Assembly (NCBI GenBank): GCA_947448525.1
Contig: CANFNV010000001.1
Span: 186,001-250,000 of the forward strand
Direction of reading: 5' to 3'
Length of the DNA stretch: 64,000 nt
Source: Flavobacteriaceae bacterium
Lineage (GTDB): Bacteria; Bacteroidota; Bacteroidia; Flavobacteriales; Flavobacteriaceae
This document shows, one piece after another, positions 7,899 to 16,866 of the stretch. A program made the translations under genes and the position numbers. Numbering within the stretch: the first letter of the stretch is position 1; each line of letters opens with the position of its first letter. The notes below the pieces were generated by a model. That model did not search any database and was not told the origin of the DNA. It saw only the letters and a program-made list of their open reading frames with translations.

Positions 7899-8270
7899 AT
7901 GGAAATAAACGAATTAACTGAAATAGTTTTAGGTTGCGCTATAGAAGTGCATAGGAACTTAGGTCCTGGTTTATTAGAGTCGGCATATCAAGAATGTTTG
8001 ATTTATGAATTAAAAACATACGGATTGTATGTAGAAAGAGAAATAAAACTACCAATTATATATAAGGAGATACAAATTGATCATGGATATAGAATAGACC
8101 TTTTAATAGAAAACAGATTAGTTATTGAACTTAAAACTGTTGAGAAATTTACAGATGTTCATACCGCACAAATTTTAACTTATATGAAATTGGGTGGATA
8201 TGCAACTGGATTATTGATAAATTTCAATACCAAACTTCTTAAAGATGGAATTAAACGTTTCAGAATTTAA
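7899..8270 (+). CDS. GxxExxY protein (PD-(D/E)XK nuclease-like)
   Basis: A 123-residue member of the GxxExxY family, named for the motif seen here as G24-LL-E27-SA-Y30. A PD-(D/E)XK-like core is visible: D67 (YRIDLLI), then E78-L-K80 (LVIELKT) about ten residues later, followed by a Q-L-Y helix region (TAQILTYMKLGG). This suggests a metal-dependent nuclease fold, but no biological role is established to my knowledge. The gene is bracketed by inverted CTCTGTG-type repeats. Its last codons (KRFRI-stop) form the left end of a four-copy tandem duplication at 8256-8803. It may be a mobile or selfish unit; this is inference. Confidence 0.88.
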   Translation: MEINELTEIVLGCAIEVHRNLGPGLLESAYQECLIYELKTYGLYVEREIKLPIIYKEIQIDHGYRIDLLIENRLVIELKTVEKFTDVHTAQILTYMKLGGYATGLLINFNTKLLKDGIKRFRI

Positions 8271-8332
8271 TCTTTATTCTCTGTGAAAACCTCTGTGTAA
8301 CTCTGTGTAACAACTCCATAAAACCCATTCAA

Positions 8333-8407
8333 ATGAAAAAAATTACTTTACTCCTATTATTTATGATAACAACAGACGTTTCAGAATTTAATCTTTATTC
8401 TCTGTGA
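8333..8407 (+). other. Decoy mini-ORF 1 (24 codons)
   Basis: It starts with the same nine residues as the downstream DUF5686 protein (MKKITLLLL), then FMITTDVSEFNLYSL and a TGA inside the CTCTGTG array. This is a truncated signal peptide, probably a duplication by-product; translation is unproven. Confidence 0.55.
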
Positions 8408-8483
8408 AACCTCTGTGTATCTCTGTGTATCTCTGTGAAACCTCTGTGTAACTCTGTGTAACAACTCCATAAAACCCATTCAA

Positions 8484-8558
8484 ATGAAAAAATTACTTTA
8501 CTCCTATTTATCTATGATAACAACAGACGTTTCAGAATTTAATCTTTATTCTCTGTGA
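8484..8558 (+). other. Decoy mini-ORF 2 (24 codons, compensated double frameshift)
   Basis: One A is missing from the A-run and one base is gained about 20 nt later, so the middle reads LLYSYLS but the frame, length and C-terminal MITTDVSEFNLYSL are the same as in the other copies. Confidence 0.5.
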
Positions 8559-8624
8559 AACCTCTGTGTATCTCTGTGAAACCTCTGTGTAACTCTGTCT
8601 AACAACTCCATAAAACCCATTCAA

Positions 8625-8699
8625 ATGAAAAAAATTACTTTACTCCTATTATTTATGATAACAACAGACGTTTCAGAATTTATTCTTTATTCTCTGTGA
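8625..8699 (+). other. Decoy mini-ORF 3 (24 codons)
   Basis: As decoy 1, with one substitution (N to I near the end: SEFILYSL). It ends at a TGA in the CTCTGTG array, 77 bp before the ATG of the full gene. Confidence 0.55.
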
Positions 8700-8775
8700 A
8701 ACCTCTGTGTATCTCTGTGTATCTCTGTGAAACCTCTGTGTAACTCTGTCTAACAACTCCATAAAACCCATTAAA

Positions 8776-11250
8776 ATGAAAAAAATTACTTTACTCCTAT
8801 TATTACTGTTTTCAATTACAACTTTTTCTCAAATAAAAGGTACCGTTACAGACAACAAAGGCAAACCTATTGCTTTTGCTAATATATATGTAAAAGATAC
8901 CTATATAAGTACCACTTCCAACGAGCAAGGAAAATATGAACTAAACCTAAAAACTGAGGGTACTTATGTAATTCTTTTTCAGTATTTAGGATACAAAACA
9001 GAAAAAAAAGTAGTGGAAGTTTCCAAAATAGCTCAAAATGTTGACATAACTCTTGTGGAAGAAGAAATTCATTTAGCAGAAGTTGTTATCGACAAAAAAG
9101 TGAATCCGGCCATTGAAATCATAAAAAATGCTATTGCAAACCGGAAAGAGAACGCAATCAAAACGGCAAAGTTTAATGCCGATTTTTATTCCCGTGGAAT
9201 TTTTAGAGTTAAGAATCTTCCGAAAACAATAATGGGAAAAAAAATTGATTTCTTTGATGATGTAATTGATTCTACTAGAAGTGGCATTCTCTATTTATCG
9301 GAAACCGTCTCTAAACTATCCTTTCAAAAACCCGATAAAATGAAAGAAGTTATTGTAGCATCAAAAGTAAGTGGCAATGACAACGGATTTAGTTTCAACA
9401 ATGCGGCTGATGTCAATTATGACTTCTATGAAAATTATCTTGAATTTGGTGTAAAAGTAATTTCACCAATTGGGGATGGCGCATTTAATTATTACAAATA
9501 TAAATTTGACGGTTCCTTTGCAGATGAAAACAACAAAATAATCAACAAAATAAAAGTAACTCCCAAACGAAATACCGAACCAGCAATGGACGGTTATATC
9601 TATATTGTAGATGATTCTTGGGAAATCTATGCCGTTGACTTATCTATAAAAGGCAGTCAGATGCAAAACCCTGCATTGAACAACTTAACTTTAAAACAAA
9701 GCTTTAGTTATAATAATAGGACAAAAATTTGGACAAAAAACACGCAAACTATCGATTTTGAAGCTGGAATTTTTGGCATAAACATCAATGGTAAATTTAC
9801 GTATGTCTATTCTAATTTTGTGTTTCCTGAGAAATTTGAGAAAAAAACATTTACCAATGAAGTGTTGAAATTTGAAGAAAACGCCAATAAAAAAGAAGAT
9901 TCTTTTTGGAAAACCATTCGTCCTGTTCCATTAACAATGGAGGAAAGCGGTGATTATTTAAAAAAAGAAGCGCTTCAAACAAAGAAAAAATCAGAAAAAT
10001 TTTTAGATTCCATTGACAGAAAACACAATAAATTTGAAATTTCCGATATTCTAATGGGATATTCCTATAAGAACTCCTTCAAAAAATGGTCTATTAATTA
10101 TGAAGGCCCGTTGGTTTTAACCTCATTCAACACTGTTCAAGGTTGGAAAACTCAAACGGGTTTATCCTACATCAAACGAGACATTGAAAAAAGAACATTT
10201 ACTCAAATTAGTTCTCAATTTGACTTTGGATTTTCAGAAAAAAAACTACGTGCTACCGGAAATTTAGTGCACAAATTCAACAACACCAACAATGCTTTAG
10301 TTGCTATAAACGTCGGGAGTAGTATAGCTCAATTTAACGGAAGTAATCCAATTTCTGCATTGGTGAACACATTTAGCAGTTTGTTGTTCAAAAATAATTT
10401 CATAAAATTATATGAAAAGAACTTTATTGCTGCCAATTTTGGTCGTGAGGTTGTAAATGGATTGAATCTGAATTTGAATTTAGAATATTCCGAAAGAAAA
10501 CCATTATGGAACACCACCGATCAAAGCATTACTAAAACGGATTCTATTTATTCATCCAACAACCCGAGGTTGCCAAATGATTATGTTACTCCAGCTTTTG
10601 AAAAACACAATTTAGTAAAAGCAAACTTCTTAGCTAAAATCAAATTTGGACAACATTATTGGACGAGACCGGATGGAAAGTTCAATATTGGAAACGACAC
10701 TTATCCAACACTTTATTTTGGATATGAAAAAACATTTTCCGCAACCAATAAAAAATATGAATATAATTTACTTTCGACAAGAATTACTCAAGATTTCACT
10801 ATTGGAAACAAAGGCGAAATGAAAATCAATTTGAAAAGTGGAAAATTCTTTAAGGCAGAAAATATTTCCTTTGTAGATTACAAACATTTTAACGGAAACC
10901 AAACGCACATAACGGGCGGCGATGGTTACACCAATTTATTCAACAATTTACCTTATTATACCGCCAGTACTAATGATAGTTATTTTGAATTTCATTTAGA
11001 GCACAACGATAAAGGATATATAATGAATAAAATTCCGCTATTAAACAAACTAAAATCGCAATTGGTTTTAGGATTTCATAACTTGGCAGTTCCAAATAGA
11101 AGTCCCTATCAAGAATTTACGGTTGGATTAGATAATTTAGGTATTGGAAAGTTTAGACTGTTTAGAATAGATTATATTCGTTCGTATCAAAATGGTTATA
11201 AAGGAGATGCAATTGTTTTTGGCTTAAAGCTTTTGAATGCAATGGATTAA
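8776..11250 (+). CDS. DUF5686 and carboxypeptidase-like regulatory domain outer-membrane protein
   Basis: An 824-residue envelope protein. The signal peptide MKKITLLLLLLFSITTFSQ is followed by a carboxypeptidase-D regulatory-like beta-sandwich (about residues 20-105: IKGTVTDNKGKPIAFANIYV, FQYLGYKTEKK), then a long DUF5686 region with many amphipathic strands, typical of large outer-membrane barrels of Bacteroidota that resemble TonB-dependent receptors without a plug. The ATG is the last of four tandem copies of this start region; only this one opens into the complete frame. The leader is therefore made of CTCTGTG repeats. The substrate or role is unknown. Confidence 0.88.
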   Translation: MKKITLLLLLLFSITTFSQIKGTVTDNKGKPIAFANIYVKDTYISTTSNEQGKYELNLKTEGTYVILFQYLGYKTEKKVVEVSKIAQNVDITLVEEEIHLAEVVIDKKVNPAIEIIKNAIANRKENAIKTAKFNADFYSRGIFRVKNLPKTIMGKKIDFFDDVIDSTRSGILYLSETVSKLSFQKPDKMKEVIVASKVSGNDNGFSFNNAADVNYDFYENYLEFGVKVISPIGDGAFNYYKYKFDGSFADENNKIINKIKVTPKRNTEPAMDGYIYIVDDSWEIYAVDLSIKGSQMQNPALNNLTLKQSFSYNNRTKIWTKNTQTIDFEAGIFGININGKFTYVYSNFVFPEKFEKKTFTNEVLKFEENANKKEDSFWKTIRPVPLTMEESGDYLKKEALQTKKKSEKFLDSIDRKHNKFEISDILMGYSYKNSFKKWSINYEGPLVLTSFNTVQGWKTQTGLSYIKRDIEKRTFTQISSQFDFGFSEKKLRATGNLVHKFNNTNNALVAINVGSSIAQFNGSNPISALVNTFSSLLFKNNFIKLYEKNFIAANFGREVVNGLNLNLNLEYSERKPLWNTTDQSITKTDSIYSSNNPRLPNDYVTPAFEKHNLVKANFLAKIKFGQHYWTRPDGKFNIGNDTYPTLYFGYEKTFSATNKKYEYNLLSTRITQDFTIGNKGEMKINLKSGKFFKAENISFVDYKHFNGNQTHITGGDGYTNLFNNLPYYTASTNDSYFEFHLEHNDKGYIMNKIPLLNKLKSQLVLGFHNLAVPNRSPYQEFTVGLDNLGIGKFRLFRIDYIRSYQNGYKGDAIVFGLKLLNAMD

Positions 11251-11292
11251 TATTGACTTTATCAATAAACTAAAATTTCAAATAGTGTCACT

Positions 11293-11300
11293 TAACTTTG
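11293..11300 (+). promoter_or_regulatory. Putative -7 element of the 11350 ATPase gene
   Basis: TAACTTTG matches TAnnTTTG and lies about 50 bp upstream of the ATG. No TTG is seen at 17-23 bp, so support is partial. Confidence 0.35.
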
Positions 11301-11349
11301 TAACTTTATCGATATTTAATCTACTAATCGTATAGTAAAGCTTAAAATT

Positions 11350-12048
11350 ATGTCAAGTCCACTTATAAATATTACAAATATCAAACGAGATTTTGTTCTA
11401 GGCAGCGAAATTATAAACGTTTTAAAAGGTATTGATTTACAAATCAACAAAGGAGAGTATGTCGCATTAATGGGACCATCGGGTTCTGGAAAATCGACTT
11501 TGATGAATCTTTTAGGATGTTTAGATACGCCAACATCCGGAAGTTACATCCTTAACGGAAAAGACGTTTCGCAAATGCACGACGATGATTTGGCTGAAAT
11601 TAGAAATAAAGAAATTGGATTCGTTTTTCAAACCTTCAACTTACTTCCAAGAACAACTGCTTTAGATAATGTTGCCTTACCAATGATTTATGCGGGATAT
11701 TCAAAATCAGACCGTAATGCAAGAGCCACCGAGGTATTAACTCAAGTGGGGTTAGACGATAGAATGGATCATCAACCCAATCAACTTTCTGGAGGTCAAC
11801 GGCAAAGAGTAGCTGTTGCAAGAGCATTGGTAAATAGACCTTCCATCATTCTTGCCGATGAACCTACAGGAAATTTGGACAGTAAAACTTCTATAGAAAT
11901 CATGAAACTTTTTGGCGACATTCATGCAGCCGGAAATACTGTAATTTTGGTAACTCACGAAGAAGAAATTGCTAAATATGCCCATCGAATCATCCGTTTA
12001 CGCGATGGATTAATTGAAAGTGATACCTTAAACAATGGACATTTGTAA
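11350..12048 (+). CDS. ABC transporter ATP-binding protein, LolD/MacB type
   Basis: A 232-residue cytoplasmic ATPase with Walker [11 protein letters not shown]-loop [10 protein letters not shown], signature [15 protein letters not shown], Walker [14 protein letters not shown] and H-loop VTHEEE. The [11 protein letters not shown] and DEPTGNLD stretches place it in the LolD/MacB/FtsE group, which works with FtsX-like permeases in lipoprotein release or export across the envelope. No permease is adjacent; the MacB-like permease gene at 25576 in this window is a possible but unproven partner. Confidence 0.93.
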   Translation: MSSPLINITNIKRDFVLGSEIINVLKGIDLQINKGEYVALMGPSGSGKSTLMNLLGCLDTPTSGSYILNGKDVSQMHDDDLAEIRNKEIGFVFQTFNLLPRTTALDNVALPMIYAGYSKSDRNARATEVLTQVGLDDRMDHQPNQLSGGQRQRVAVARALVNRPSIILADEPTGNLDSKTSIEIMKLFGDIHAAGNTVILVTHEEEIAKYAHRIIRLRDGLIESDTLNNGHL

Positions 12049-12057
12049 TTGTAACAA

Positions 12058-12153
12058 TGAGCGCAGTCGAAGTATGTAGCGAATCGTTCGGATTTATCCG
12101 TAAACCTTTTTCCCGCTGTCCATTAAATATGATACCATTGCCATCGGGGCTAG
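12058..12153. repeat. GC-richer intergenic segment with repeat-like words
   Basis: Bases 12058-12153 stand out from the AT-rich background. They include GAGCGCAGTCGAAG, a small CGGAT/ATCCG palindrome (12089-12100), CCGCTGTCC and CCATCGGGGCTAG. From memory, similar words recur between genes in Flavobacteriia, so this is probably a remnant of a dispersed repeat. No ORF is present. Confidence 0.4.
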
Positions 12154-12185
12154 TTGGTATTCCATTTTTATTTTTGTTACCTTTG
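12154..12185 (+). promoter_or_regulatory. Promoter of the cobalamin adenosyltransferase gene
   Basis: TTG (12154-12156), a 21-bp spacer and TACCTTTG (12178-12185) match the Bacteroidota consensus. The expected leader is about 50 nt to the ATG at 12243. Confidence 0.55.
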
Positions 12186-12242
12186 AAAAAGAAATTTCTG
12201 TTTAAAATAAACTTTTAAACTCTTAAAATTTTAAACTTAAAA

Positions 12243-12812
12243 ATGAAAGTATATACAAAAACTGGTGATACAGGAACTACAGCACTTTTTGGAGGCACAA
12301 GAGTTTCCAAACATCATATTCGAATAGAAAGCTATGGCACCGTGGATGAATTAAATTCCCATATCGGATTAATTCGCGATCAAGAAATAAATTTCCTCTA
12401 TAAACAAGTTTTAATCGAAGTTCAAGACCGACTTTTTACCGTTGGAGCTATTCTAGCAACGCCACCCGAAAAAGAAATAATGAAAAGTGGCGAAAAACGG
12501 CTTAAAAATCTAGGAATATTAGAATCTGATATTGAATTTCTTGAAAAGGAAATTGATACAATGGAAGAATCACTTCCGCCAATGACACATTTTATTCTTC
12601 CTGGCGGACATACTACTGTGTCATATTGTCATATTGCACGTTGCGTTTGTCGTCGTGCAGAACGTTTATCCGTTCATTTGAATGACATCGAACCAACAGA
12701 CGAACTTGTAATTAAATACCTAAACCGACTTTCTGACTACCTTTTTGTCTTGGCACGAAAGTTGTCTCATGATCTTAAAGCTGATGAAGTTCAGTGGATT
12801 CCTAGAAAGTAA
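12243..12812 (+). CDS. Cob(I)yrinic acid a,c-diamide adenosyltransferase (PduO type)
   Basis: A 189-residue enzyme that transfers the adenosyl group of ATP to cob(I)alamin, giving adenosylcobalamin. The N-terminal ATP loop YTKTGDTGTTALFGG, the YGTVDELNSHIGL helix, and the C-terminal RCVCRRAERLSVHL segment are diagnostic of the PduO/MMAB trimeric family. The length is normal. It stands alone with its own promoter; no other cobalamin gene is in the window, so it may serve scavenged B12 for enzymes such as methylmalonyl-CoA mutase (inference). Confidence 0.95.
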   Translation: MKVYTKTGDTGTTALFGGTRVSKHHIRIESYGTVDELNSHIGLIRDQEINFLYKQVLIEVQDRLFTVGAILATPPEKEIMKSGEKRLKNLGILESDIEFLEKEIDTMEESLPPMTHFILPGGHTTVSYCHIARCVCRRAERLSVHLNDIEPTDELVIKYLNRLSDYLFVLARKLSHDLKADEVQWIPRK

Positions 12813-12956
12813 TGATTTTAGATTGTTGACTAACGATTTTGGATTTTAAAATTAAAAAAATCTGTATTAAAATGGTAATCAAAAATCAAAAATCATGATT
12901 CTTAAATAAAAAATCAACACGTTCTTAACTTTAATTAAAAATAAATCAATTTTTAC

Positions 12957-12986
12957 TTGACTATTTCAGTTAAAAATTTATTTTTG
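12957..12986 (+). promoter_or_regulatory. Promoter of the DUF2795 gene
   Basis: TTG (12957-12959), a 19-bp spacer and TATTTTTG (12979-12986). This is a full match to the Bacteroidota consensus with a short leader to the ATG at 13011. Confidence 0.65.
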
Positions 12987-13010
12987 CATAAATTATAAAA
13001 TCGAAAGCAG

Positions 13011-13232
13011 ATGTATTGGACATTAGAATTAGCATCTTATTTAAGTGATGCACCGTGGCCTGCAACCAAAGATGAACTTATTGACTACGCTATTAGAGCC
13101 GGAGCTCCTTTAGAAGTAGTTGAAAATCTTCAGTCTATTGAAGACGAAGGTGAAATATATGAATCAATGGAAGAAATTTGGCCAGATTATCCAACTGACG
13201 AAGATTATCTTTGGAATGAGGATGAATATTAG
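13011..13232 (+). CDS. DUF2795 domain protein
   Basis: A 73-residue acidic cytoplasmic protein. MYWTLELASYLSDAPWPATKDELIDYAIRAGAP is the DUF2795 core, a short helical domain widespread in Bacteroidota, followed by an acidic tail rich in E, D and Y. No biochemical function is known. It is preceded by a strong promoter and followed by a hairpin, so it is its own transcription unit just upstream of secA. A longer frame at 13120-13311 is an out-of-frame shadow. Confidence 0.88.
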   Translation: MYWTLELASYLSDAPWPATKDELIDYAIRAGAPLEVVENLQSIEDEGEIYESMEEIWPDYPTDEDYLWNEDEY

Positions 13233-13255
13233 AAAAAATAAACTAACACAACAGA

Positions 13256-13283
13256 AAAAAGTCTCCTTTGGGGCTTTTTTTTT
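13256..13283 (+). terminator. Probable terminator of the DUF2795 gene
   Basis: AAAAAGTCTCC, loop TTT, GGGGC, then nine T. The stem has one bulged base but is followed by a long T tract, in the right position 24 bp after the stop. Confidence 0.6.
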
Positions 13284-13350
13284 GTTTAAATTTACACACG
13301 TTAAAATATAAACAATAATTACAATTATTAAAATCTTAAAGTGAGGTTTT

Positions 13351-13376
13351 AATTCGTAATTTTTTAATTCGTAATT
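13351..13376. repeat. AATTCGTAATT direct repeats abutting secA
   Basis: Two copies of AATTCGTAATT occur within 26 bp ending just before the secA ATG, where a ribosome binding site would lie. Related words are found inside prmC (27341-27370) and before recQ (37013-37024). Confidence 0.6.
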
Positions 13377-13381
13377 GAAAA

Positions 13382-16300
13382 ATGAGTTTCATAAATAGCA
13401 TACTTAAAGCATTCGTAGGTGATAAATCTCAAAAAGATGTAAAAGCTACACAACCCTATATAGCGAAAGTTAAAACATTAGAACCCGCTTTGATGGCTTT
13501 GTCGCATGATGAATTGAGAGCCAAAACTTCCGAATTCAAAGACAAAATCAAACAAGCTCGGAGCAAACAAGATGCCGATATTGCCGCAAAAATAGCAGAA
13601 GCCGAAAACACATCGGATATTGATTTAAGAGAAGATATTTACAATGCAATTGATGCCTTAGAAAAAGAAGCTTACGAAATTTCTGAAAAAGTATTAATGG
13701 AAATTCTTCCTGAAGCTTTTGCCGTTGTAAAAGAAACCGCCCGACGTTTTAAAGAAAATACTACTATTACGGTTACTGCTACAGAAAAAGATAGAGCACT
13801 TTCTGTAACAAAACCATACATTACTCTAGTAGGAGATCAAGCGAATTGGGCAAACCAATGGAATGCTGCAGGAAAAGAAATTACATGGGATATGATTCAC
13901 TATGACGTTCAGTTGATTGGTGGAATCGTACTTCACGAAGGTAAAATTGCTGAAATGCAAACTGGTGAAGGAAAAACACTTGTGGCTACACTTCCGCTTT
14001 ATTTAAACGCTTTGACTGGAAACGGTGTTCACTTGGTTACCGTAAATGATTATTTAGCTCGACGTGATAGCACTTGGAAAGCACCGCTATTTGAATTCCA
14101 CGGATTAATCGTTGATTGTATTGACAATCATTCGCCAAATACTCCTGAACGCAGAAAAGCGTATGAGGCAGATATTACTTATGGAACTAATAATGAGTTT
14201 GGCTTTGATTACCTAAGAGATAATATGGCGCATTCGCCAGAAGATTTGGTGCAACGCAAACACAATTACGCTATTGTTGACGAGGTCGATTCTGTTTTAA
14301 TTGATGATGCAAGAACACCCTTAATTATTTCAGGTCCTGTTCCTGATGGTGATCGTCATGAGTTTAATGAATTGAAACCTAAAGTTGAAAACCTCTATAA
14401 TTTACAACGTCAATTGGCCAATGGATTTTTAGCGGAAGCACGAAAATTGATTAAGGAAGGAAATGCAAAAGACGGTGGTTTTCAATTATTAAGAGCATAT
14501 CGTGCGTTGCCTAAAAACAAAGCTTTGATTAAATTTTTGAGTGAAGAAGGCGTAAAAGCACTTTTGCAAAAAACAGAAAACGAATACATGACCGACAACA
14601 ATCGCAAAATGCCATTGGTCGATGAAGCATTATATTTTGTTATAGAAGAAAAAAACAATCAAGTAGAATTGACGGATAATGGAATCAAATTTCTTTCTCA
14701 AGATACTGATGAAACCTTCTTTGTACTTCCAGATATCGGAACAGAGATTGCTAATATTGAAAAACAAAAATTAGAAAAAGACAAAGAAGCCGAAGCAAAA
14801 GAACATTTGTTTCAAGATTTCGGAATCAAATCGGAACGAATTCATACTCTTACTCAATTGTTAAAAGCGTATACTCTTTTTGAGAAAGACGTAGAATATG
14901 TAATCATGGAAAATAAAATCATGATTGTAGATGAGCAAACAGGTCGAATCATGGATGGCCGTCGATATTCAGACGGATTACACCAAGCCATTGAAGCTAA
15001 AGAGCAGGTTACCATTGAAGCGGCTACGCAAACCTTTGCAACGATAACTTTACAAAACTATTTCCGTATGTACAGTAAATTGGCTGGTATGACGGGAACT
15101 GCAGTTACAGAAGCTGGTGAGTTATGGGAAATATACAAATTAGACGTTGTTGAAATTCCTACCAATAGAGGAATGTCGCGTAATGATAAAGAAGATTTAA
15201 TTTACCGTTCGGTTCGTGAAAAATTCAACGCAGTTATTGAAGATGTAACGCAACTTTCGGCATCGGGAAGGCCCGTTTTGATAGGAACAACATCTGTAGA
15301 AATATCCGAATTATTAAGTAGAATGTTGAAAATGCGTGGTGTTGAACACAATGTATTGAATGCAAAAATGCACAAAAAAGAAGCTGATATTGTTGCTGAA
15401 GCAGGGAAATCTGGAGTCGTAACAATTGCAACCAATATGGCTGGTCGTGGAACCGATATTAAATTAACTCCAGAAGTTAAAGCAGCAGGTGGTTTAGCAA
15501 TTATTGGTACAGAGCGTCACGATTCGCGTCGTGTTGACCGACAGTTACGTGGTCGTGCAGGTCGTCAAGGAGACCCGGGAAGTTCACAGTTTTATGTTTC
15601 GTTAGAAGATAATTTAATGCGTCTTTTTGGTTCAGAAAGAGTGGCCAAAGTAATGGACAGAATGGGATTGAAAGAAGGTGAAGTGATTCAACATTCTATG
15701 ATGACTAAATCTATCGAAAGAGCTCAGAAAAAAGTGGAAGAAAATAACTTTGGTACTCGTAAACGTTTGTTAGAATATGATGATGTTATGAATGCTCAAA
15801 GAGAAGTAGTTTATAAACGTCGTCGTCATGCTTTACATGGAGAACGTTTGAAACTGGATATTGCCAATATGATGTACGACACATGCGAAGTTATTGTGGA
15901 CGACAACAAATCAAAAAACGATTTTAAAAACTTTGAATTTGAATTGATTCGTTATTTTTCTATCACATCACCTGTATTATCAAGTGAATTTGATAAGATG
16001 AACGAAATGGAATTGACAAGAAAAGTATATCAAGCAGCGATGCAGTTTTATACCGAAAAAACAGAAAGAAGTGCTCGTGAAGCATTGCCTATAATTACTG
16101 ATGTATATAAAAATCCAAACAATCAATACGAAAGAATTGTAGTTCCATTTACTGACGGAATTAAATCATTGAATGTGGTTACCGATTTGAAAAAAGCATT
16201 TGATTCTCAAGGAGCGCAATTAGTAGCCGATTTTGAGAAAAATATCACATTAGCGATCGTAGATGAAGCTTGGAAAAAGCATTTAAGAAAAATGGACGAA

Positions 16301-16735
16301 TTGAAAACTTCTGTTCAATTAGCAGTTCACGAACAAAAAGATCCTTTGCTTATCTATAAATTGGAAGCTTTCAATTTGTTTAGAAATATGTTGAATGGAG
16401 TAAATAAAGAAGTAATCTCTTTCTTATTTAAAGGCGATTTACCGCAGCAAAACAATACCATTCAAGAAGCAAAACAAAATGTTCGCAAGAAAGAAAATTA
16501 CATAGAATCTAAAGACGAAATTCCAAATAGTGATACTTTGGCAGAACAAAACCGGGAAGCAGGACAAACCCAACAACGCCAAGTAACAGAAACCATCGTA
16601 CGTGATGCACCAAAAATTAATAGGAACGATACAGTGACTATCAAACACATGATGAGTGGCAAAACAGAAAGTATGAAATACAAAAAAGCCGAAAGCATGC
16701 TTGCTGGTGGCGAATGGGTTTTAGTTCATGAATAA
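13382..16735 (+). CDS. secA: Protein translocase subunit SecA
   Basis: The ATPase motor of the Sec translocon, 1117 residues, which is the long form usual in Bacteroidota. NBD1 has Walker [15 protein letters not shown] (about residue 195), [11 protein letters not shown] and the [19 protein letters not shown]alker B region. NBD2 has [15 protein letters not shown] and [18 protein letters not shown]. The C-terminus ends in [12 protein letters not shown] and lacks the zinc-binding cysteine cluster of proteobacterial SecA. It is followed by a strong terminator, so it is probably monocistronic. Other Sec-related genes nearby are yajC and ftsY. Confidence 0.97.
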   Translation: MSFINSILKAFVGDKSQKDVKATQPYIAKVKTLEPALMALSHDELRAKTSEFKDKIKQARSKQDADIAAKIAEAENTSDIDLREDIYNAIDALEKEAYEISEKVLMEILPEAFAVVKETARRFKENTTITVTATEKDRALSVTKPYITLVGDQANWANQWNAAGKEITWDMIHYDVQLIGGIVLHEGKIAEMQTGEGKTLVATLPLYLNALTGNGVHLVTVNDYLARRDSTWKAPLFEFHGLIVDCIDNHSPNTPERRKAYEADITYGTNNEFGFDYLRDNMAHSPEDLVQRKHNYAIVDEVDSVLIDDARTPLIISGPVPDGDRHEFNELKPKVENLYNLQRQLANGFLAEARKLIKEGNAKDGGFQLLRAYRALPKNKALIKFLSEEGVKALLQKTENEYMTDNNRKMPLVDEALYFVIEEKNNQVELTDNGIKFLSQDTDETFFVLPDIGTEIANIEKQKLEKDKEAEAKEHLFQDFGIKSERIHTLTQLLKAYTLFEKDVEYVIMENKIMIVDEQTGRIMDGRRYSDGLHQAIEAKEQVTIEAATQTFATITLQNYFRMYSKLAGMTGTAVTEAGELWEIYKLDVVEIPTNRGMSRNDKEDLIYRSVREKFNAVIEDVTQLSASGRPVLIGTTSVEISELLSRMLKMRGVEHNVLNAKMHKKEADIVAEAGKSGVVTIATNMAGRGTDIKLTPEVKAAGGLAIIGTERHDSRRVDRQLRGRAGRQGDPGSSQFYVSLEDNLMRLFGSERVAKVMDRMGLKEGEVIQHSMMTKSIERAQKKVEENNFGTRKRLLEYDDVMNAQREVVYKRRRHALHGERLKLDIANMMYDTCEVIVDDNKSKNDFKNFEFELIRYFSITSPVLSSEFDKMNEMELTRKVYQAAMQFYTEKTERSAREALPIITDVYKNPNNQYERIVVPFTDGIKSLNVVTDLKKAFDSQGAQLVADFEKNITLAIVDEAWKKHLRKMDELKTSVQLAVHEQKDPLLIYKLEAFNLFRNMLNGVNKEVISFLFKGDLPQQNNTIQEAKQNVRKKENYIESKDEIPNSDTLAEQNREAGQTQQRQVTETIVRDAPKINRNDTVTIKHMMSGKTESMKYKKAESMLAGGEWVLVHE

Positions 16736-16767
16736 ACCACTTTTGTAGTTGTAATAACTAAGAATCT

Positions 16768-16802
16768 AATCCTCAACTGTTCATTCTGTTGGGGATTTTT
16801 TA
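16768..16802 (+). terminator. Rho-independent terminator of secA
   Basis: A 10-bp stem AATCCTCAAC (16768-16777) with GTTGGGGATT (16788-16797), one G-T pair, followed by a T tract. Confidence 0.85.
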
Positions 16803-16833
16803 TTCCATACTAATTCTAAAGCCATCAAATTTG

Positions 16834-16841
16834 TATATTTG
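16834..16841 (+). promoter_or_regulatory. Putative -7 element of pepT
   Basis: TATATTTG, a perfect TAnnTTTG, 26 bp before the chosen pepT ATG. No TTG at the expected distance. Confidence 0.4.
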
Positions 16842-16866
16842 CCTAATAAATATACAAACTAACTTC

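Larger units (their letters stand above)
8256..8803 (+). repeat. Four-copy tandem duplication of the GxxExxY/DUF5686 gene junction
   Basis: Units begin at CGTTTCAGAATTT (8256, 8377, 8528, 8669), spaced 121, 151 and 141 bp. Each carries the 3' end of the GxxExxY gene, a spacer of CTCTGTG words (with a 10-bp TGTATCTCTG subunit varying in number), CAACTCCATAAAACCCATT, and an ATG-AAA-AAA-ATT start copying the first codons of the following DUF5686 gene. In the first three units the start runs into TATGATAACAACAGA and then into the next unit; the fourth runs into the full gene at 8776. The ATGs lie at 8333, 8484, 8625 and 8776 (spacing 151, 141, 151). Confidence 0.93.

Noticed and set aside
8256..8803. 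Regular repeats at 120-150 bp suggested a CRISPR array
   Set aside because: Units are long, contiguous and contain gene fragments; there are no short repeats with unique spacers and no cas genes.
13120..13311. 63-codon frame overlapping the DUF2795 gene
   Set aside because: Out of frame with the conserved protein and runs through its terminator.
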